DNA from: Chitinophagaceae bacterium UBA2789
Lineage (GTDB): Bacteria; Bacteroidota; Bacteroidia; Chitinophagales; Chitinophagaceae
NCBI GenBank assembly: GCA_002352145.1
Contig: DEHX01000039.1
Location: 4,067-14,253 of the forward strand
Length of the DNA: 10,187 nt
Direction: 5' to 3'
Below the pieces are notes generated by a model that was given only the letters and a program-made list of their open reading frames with translations, did no database searches and was not told the DNA's origin. Shown piece after piece: positions 6,607 through 10,187 of the stretch (position 1 is the first letter of the stretch; each line of letters starts with the position of its first letter). The translations under genes were made by a program, and so were the position numbers.

Positions 6607-9600
6607 TTACCAGAGGTTCCAGTCCATAGACAGGATCTCATTCCGGCTCGTCGGCTGTTGTAATCCATTGGTCAGCTGCAGCACACGTTCCCCCACAAAG
6701 CGGCGAAACTCACTGATCTTTATCGTCGGGTATTGGTTCATCGCTTCCAGCAGGCTGTAGGTAAACACACCATTCTTCAGGTCACCCCGTTCCAGGGCAA
6801 ACTGGTTACCGGCCGCAGCACTGATAACAGTAGCACCGGTGCTCTTGCCTACATTCACAAACAAAGACTGCATCAGTTCAAAACTGTTCTTCAAACCTAC
6901 ATGTTGAGTTGTAGCAGCAGTATTACCTAAGTCGATCCCTTTACTCAGTCCCAACGAATCAGCCATTTTCTGCATAGCGATCCCTTCTTCCTTATCTACC
7001 TCACCGCTGTGACAGGCATCAATAAGCATAAGTTTCTTTCTCGCCGGTATACTGTCCAGCAAACTTTCCAGTTCATCATAGGGCAAACCATTCTCTTCCG
7101 GTTTACTGAAGTTGACGGAGTAAGTGCTCAGGTAATAATCATAATCCCTGCTCAGCAGGCCATGACCGGAATAGGAGATGATCACTTTGTCATTGACCGT
7201 TGTTTGTTGCAGCTTTTGTTTTAAAGCTTTTACTTTTTCGGTGGTTACATCTTCATTGAACAGCGTATCAATGATGATATTGTCTTTGTATTTTTCTTTC
7301 AGCTTCACCGCCAGGTCTCGGATATCCTTGCTGCTGTATTGCAGGTTGTACCGGCTTTCTTTGAACTGGTCAATACCTATACCTATAAATCTTGTCATCT
7401 CCTTCTGCTTCACTGCCGGGGTATAGTTGACATACAAAGGCATACGGTAGCTCTCGGTACCGTTTACATTGGTAATACTGGTCTCAATCCGGTTTTCTCC
7501 CTGCGAAAGTTTGATGGTAACAACGGTATCCAGTTTATTACTGTTCTTTCTTCGGATGCTGATGCCTCTTTGACCATAAAGAGGTGATTCATTGACCCAC
7601 ACATTGAAGCGGTCAAGTTTATAAGTACTATCAATACCTTTAATGTGCAATCGCAGCGTTCCGGTCTTTTGCTCATAGGCAATACTGTCCCTGTTTACAA
7701 AATCAGCCTCGGGTACACTATACCCATCCCGGAACTGTGTAGTGTCAATGCCCAGTTTCTTAATCCGCTTCTCCCATGCCTTACGGTAGCTTTTTATCAA
7801 TGCGGTATCTGCATTACCTATGGCCTCCAATACTTTGTCAGGGCGGTTGTATTTGACATCAAGCTGCTCGAACGTTATAACCTTTAAATCTTTAGTGACG
7901 TAGTGGAGGAGTTTGGCTGCCTGGGGTGTTGATAAATAATAACCCTCCGGGATTTGAACAAAATAGTCAGCACTATCAACAATCATGGCCGAATTCAGGT
8001 ATTTCCCTGTTGACAGGTCGAAAAAAAACAGTTGTGGTCCTCCAGATGCAACGATTACATCCGTCTCAAAAGATACATCCCGGATAATTTTTTCCCGGTC
8101 AAAAGAATATCGTTTTAGCTCCCTGTGACTCTTTCCATCCAGAACTATCAGGTTTTCGTCAGCTCCGATGGCAATAAAATTGCCATCAGGACTACATTTA
8201 ATAATACAATTGTGCTTTGCCGGAAATACTATTGATTGCAGCAAAGTTTTTGTCAACGCATCCCATATTTTAATAGAACTATCAGCTGAGAGTGTGACAA
8301 TCTTGCCATCATCAGGGGTAAAACGGGCGGTTATCACCCGGTCTTTATAACCGAATAAAATATTTAGTAAATCACCGGTGTTTGCGTCCCATATTTTCAC
8401 AGAACGATCATCCCCGGCCGTTACAATTTTTTTTCCATCTGAATTAAATTCAGCAGAATTGATCCCCGGGCTATTTTTTAATTCAGTCAATATCTTTCCC
8501 GTATTTGCGTTCAATATCTTAACAGGATAATAAGAAGAACGGAGTACAATTTTTTTCCCATCCGGACTAAATGCAGAAGTATGAAACAATTTATTTGGGT
8601 CTGCTTCGATATCATTAAGCACTATACCCTTTTCGGAATCCCAAATCATTATTTTTGTTCTTGACCCTCCTATAAAATCGACACCGGTAGCATGTTCTTT
8701 TACAATGGGGGCATCAATATGTTCAGAGACATTCACTAGCTTTTTACCATCGCTGCTGAATCGGATATCAAATGAAAACTTCAATCTTCCATGCAACCGA
8801 TGAAGAACCCTGTACGATGCAGCGTCTATTATTTCAAAGGGCTTATCACCATAAGAGCTTGTAGCGATTTTTTTTCCATCCGGACTAAATTTTACTGATA
8901 GATAAGCTTCACTATGGCCCTTTAATTCAGCCTGAAGCTTCCCTGTTTGTGTAATCCAAACTTTAGCCGTACGATCCTTTGAATAAGTGACAACTCTTTT
9001 CCCGTCGGGGCTGAATTTTGCTCCTATAAGATAATCACCATGACCTTTTAATGTAAACACTAGGGTACCGGTTTGGGCATCCCAAATTTTTGCAGTACTG
9101 TCATGCGATGTAGTAATGATTTTGGCTCCGTCAGGACTATACTCCGCAGATTTTACAAAATAATCGCTGACAGTAATGTTTATTTTGCTTCCTCCTGTAA
9201 AGGCATCAAAAATTTCAATATAGCTACGAATACCTTGATTACATACTGCTATTATTTTTTTCCCATCAGGGCTGAAATGAGCATCGTCAATGAATTTGCC
9301 TTTTAAAGCCAATTGCAAATTACCAGTTGACGCATCCCAGACTTTAGCCGTCATATCTTTCGAAACTGTCAATACCAACTTTCCATCCGGGCTGAATTCA
9401 GCTGTCCAAATATTATAAGTTGAATCACTTTCTAAACTTATTAATAATTTACCCGTGACCACATCCCATATTTTAGCAGTATTATCCTGTGAAGCTGTAA
9501 TGATTTTTTTCCCGTCCGGGCTGAATGCAGCTGTATAGACGATGTCTTTGTGCCCTGTAAATGTTTGAAGAAGAAGACCAGATACAGCATCCCTGATTTT

Positions 9601-9891
9601 AGTGGTGTAATGATATAATGCAGATACAATTTTCTTTCCATCCGGACTGAACTGTGCAGATTGTATGAAATCATCGGGTTCTTTCAATATTTTGAGCAAT
9701 GCCCCTGTAGCAGCATCCCAAATCTTGGCATCCTTGTCGTCAGTTGTAATAATTCGTTTTCCATCGGGGCTGAACCCTGCGGACGAGACTCCGGCTGTGT
9801 GCCCGAGAGGTAACATCAGTTTTGGTTCCTGAGCTTTTAAAGCCTGGCAAAAAACCAAAAGGAATAATATAAGAGAACCCTGAGCGGACAT
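6607..9891 (-). CDS. Gene C: exported 14-repeat WD40/caspase-like protease
   Basis: Seen: 1094 codons from ATG to TAA. Residues 1-20 are a hydrophobic export signal (likely cleavage ALKA|QEP) that lacks the usual basic residue at its start. An in-frame TAA four codons upstream leaves no better start. Residues about 31-637 hold 14 WD40-type repeats, enough for two seven-bladed propellers. Repeat 9 carries a roughly 20-residue insert (about 392-411), and repeats 13-14 are degenerate. The connector (FVQIPEGYY at 644, YNRPDKV at 681) and Ig-like segment closely match A. The caspase-like domain starts at 832, with His910 (SYSGHG) and Cys960 (DACHSG), and the p10-type SAAAGNQFALE is present. The last 35 residues (FRRFVGERVLQL to MDWNLW) differ from B and D. 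Known: this signature is typical of metacaspase-like C14 peptidases. Inferred: extracytoplasmic protease with a diversified recognition module. It follows D by 62 bp. A candidate promoter just upstream may give it its own transcription. Confidence 0.97.
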   Translation of the reverse strand: MSAQGSLILFLLVFCQALKAQEPKLMLPLGHTAGVSSAGFSPDGKRIITTDDKDAKIWDAATGALLKILKEPDDFIQSAQFSPDGKKIVSALYHYTTKIRDAVSGLLLQTFTGHKDIVYTAAFSPDGKKIITASQDNTAKIWDVVTGKLLISLESDSTYNIWTAEFSPDGKLVLTVSKDMTAKVWDASTGNLQLALKGKFIDDAHFSPDGKKIIAVCNQGIRSYIEIFDAFTGGSKINITVSDYFVKSAEYSPDGAKIITTSHDSTAKIWDAQTGTLVFTLKGHGDYLIGAKFSPDGKRVVTYSKDRTAKVWITQTGKLQAELKGHSEAYLSVKFSPDGKKIATSSYGDKPFEIIDAASYRVLHRLHGRLKFSFDIRFSSDGKKLVNVSEHIDAPIVKEHATGVDFIGGSRTKIMIWDSEKGIVLNDIEADPNKLFHTSAFSPDGKKIVLRSSYYPVKILNANTGKILTELKNSPGINSAEFNSDGKKIVTAGDDRSVKIWDANTGDLLNILFGYKDRVITARFTPDDGKIVTLSADSSIKIWDALTKTLLQSIVFPAKHNCIIKCSPDGNFIAIGADENLIVLDGKSHRELKRYSFDREKIIRDVSFETDVIVASGGPQLFFFDLSTGKYLNSAMIVDSADYFVQIPEGYYLSTPQAAKLLHYVTKDLKVITFEQLDVKYNRPDKVLEAIGNADTALIKSYRKAWEKRIKKLGIDTTQFRDGYSVPEADFVNRDSIAYEQKTGTLRLHIKGIDSTYKLDRFNVWVNESPLYGQRGISIRRKNSNKLDTVVTIKLSQGENRIETSITNVNGTESYRMPLYVNYTPAVKQKEMTRFIGIGIDQFKESRYNLQYSSKDIRDLAVKLKEKYKDNIIIDTLFNEDVTTEKVKALKQKLQQTTVNDKVIISYSGHGLLSRDYDYYLSTYSVNFSKPEENGLPYDELESLLDSIPARKKLMLIDACHSGEVDKEEGIAMQKMADSLGLSKGIDLGNTAATTQHVGLKNSFELMQSLFVNVGKSTGATVISAAAGNQFALERGDLKNGVFTYSLLEAMNQYPTIKISEFRRFVGERVLQLTNGLQQPTSRNEILSMDWNLW
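6610..7398 (-). other. Caspase-like (C14) domain of gene C
   Basis: Residues 832-1094, beginning MTRFIGIGIDQFKE. The His910 codon is at 7162-7164 and the Cys960 codon at 7012-7014. The hinge reads GNTAATTQH. The extreme C-terminus is divergent from B and D, so the final helix or strand may differ. Confidence 0.93.
7208..7248 (-). repeat. 41-bp tract identical to 3796-3836 (B/C)
   Basis: Partner of the tract in gene B. It encodes the KVKALKQKLQQ stretch before the catalytic His, which in A reads KVKALKEKLKQ from different codons. Confidence 0.85.
7751..7872 (-). repeat. 122-bp tract identical to 898-1019 (A/C conversion tract)
   Basis: Partner of the tract at 898-1019 in gene A. The corresponding part of gene B encodes a similar connector but differs at many positions, so the identity is specific to the A/C pair. 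Confidence 0.9.
7981..9801 (-). repeat. WD40 repeat tract of gene C (14 repeats)
   Basis: This segment encodes residues about 31-637 of gene C as 14 WD40-type units with the core FSPDGKKI and KIWDA.TG. Most lack the Gly-His pair present in A. Repeat 5 (IEIFDAFTGG), repeat 8 (FEIIDAASY) and repeats 9, 13 and 14 are irregular. Fourteen units fit two seven-bladed propellers. Loop residues between units differ almost completely from those of A. Confidence 0.9.
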
Positions 9892-9905
9892 ATCCGAAAC
9901 TTACT

Positions 9906-9935
9906 AAAAGATAAATCTAAATAACAAACAGACAA
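9906..9935 (-). promoter_or_regulatory. Candidate Bacteroidota-type promoter for gene C
   Basis: On the minus strand, TTG (9933-9935) is followed after 19 nt by TATCTTTT (9906-9913). This is one base from the TAnnTTTG -7 element known for the Bacteroidota primary sigma factor. The start codon lies 14 bases further on, so the leader would be very short. The region is AT-rich and such matches arise by chance. Genes A and B show no comparable match. Confidence 0.3.
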
Positions 9936-9953
9936 TACCGTCTTCTGGGTATA

Positions 9954-10187
9954 TCACCACAAACTCCAGTCCACCGCTATATTCTCATTCCTTGAAGTCG
10001 GCTTCTGTAGGCCGTTCGTCAGTTGCTCTACTCTCTCCCCAACTATCTTCTTCAGTTCACTGATCTTTATCGTCGGGTATTGGTTCATCGCTTCCAGCAG
10101 GCTGTAGGTAAATACACCATTCTTCAGATCACCTCTTTCCAGGGCAAACTGGTTACCGGCCGCAGCACTGATGATCGTGGCACCGGT
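9954..10187 (-). CDS. Gene D: C-terminal end of a fourth caspase-like paralog (5' part outside window)
   Basis: Seen: 77 codons and a TGA stop, open to the right edge. The peptide begins TGATIISAAAGNQFALERG and continues through GVFTYSLLEAM to VDWSLW. It matches the p10-type end of the caspase domain in B and C, beyond the catalytic Cys, so neither active-site residue is visible. Its final 36 residues differ from B at one position (NENIAV against NETIAV), while the preceding AMNQYPTIKISE matches C. The copy is therefore a mosaic of B-like and C-like sequence. Inferred: the 3' end of another full-length WD40/caspase gene upstream of C. It could instead be the missing end of gene A if the window is an assembly unit whose ends collapsed in the repeat, since the two ends fit together with only 10 bp missing. 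Frame and family are certain, identity of the upstream part is not. Confidence 0.93.
   Translation of the reverse strand, partial: TGATIISAAAGNQFALERGDLKNGVFTYSLLEAMNQYPTIKISELKKIVGERVEQLTNGLQKPTSRNENIAVDWSLW

Overview
The window carries one theme. Four tandem, same-direction paralogous genes on the minus strand encode exported WD40-propeller/caspase-like (peptidase C14, metacaspase-type) proteins, each over 1,000 residues when complete. In transcription order (right to left) they are gene D (only the last 77 codons, 9954-10187), gene C (6607-9891, complete, 1094 aa), gene B (3195-6482, complete, 1095 aa) and gene A (1-3122, start present, C-terminal end off the left edge, 1040 codons visible). 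Gaps are short (62, 124 and 72 bp), so a co-transcribed cluster is likely. I see no plus-strand gene, RNA gene, insertion sequence, CRISPR array or origin. Open frames on the other strand and frames are shadows of these long genes.

The organism is probably a member of the Bacteroidota, perhaps a Chitinophagaceae-like soil or freshwater bacterium. This is inferred from protein style, the lack of clear Shine-Dalgarno sequences, one candidate promoter of the Bacteroidota type (TTG, 19 nt, TAnnTTTn) and the commonness of large WD40/caspase proteins in that group. No taxonomic marker gene is present.

The complete proteins share one plan: N-terminal Sec-type signal sequence; about 600 residues of beta-propeller (15 WD40 repeats in A, 14 in C, a strongly degenerate version with a charged helical insert in B); a conserved connector ending in YNRPDKVL.AIG; a lysine/arginine-rich helical stretch; a beta-rich, Ig-like segment; and a C-terminal caspase-like domain. 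The caspase domain has the His of SYSGHG and the Cys of DACHSG exactly 50 residues apart in A, B and C. The caspase parts are nearly identical and the propellers are very different. The simplest reading is several secreted or periplasmic proteases with one shared effector and diversified sensor or binding modules.

The DNA also shows patchwork identity between copies (for example 122 bp identical between A and C, and 41 bp identical between B and C where A differs), which points to ectopic gene conversion or repeated recombination. The two window ends fall only 10 bp apart when placed on the homologous position in gene B. This suggests either an assembly break in the repeat or a longer tandem array. 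The biological role (cell death, prey or competitor killing, envelope quality control, signalling) cannot be decided from this sequence.
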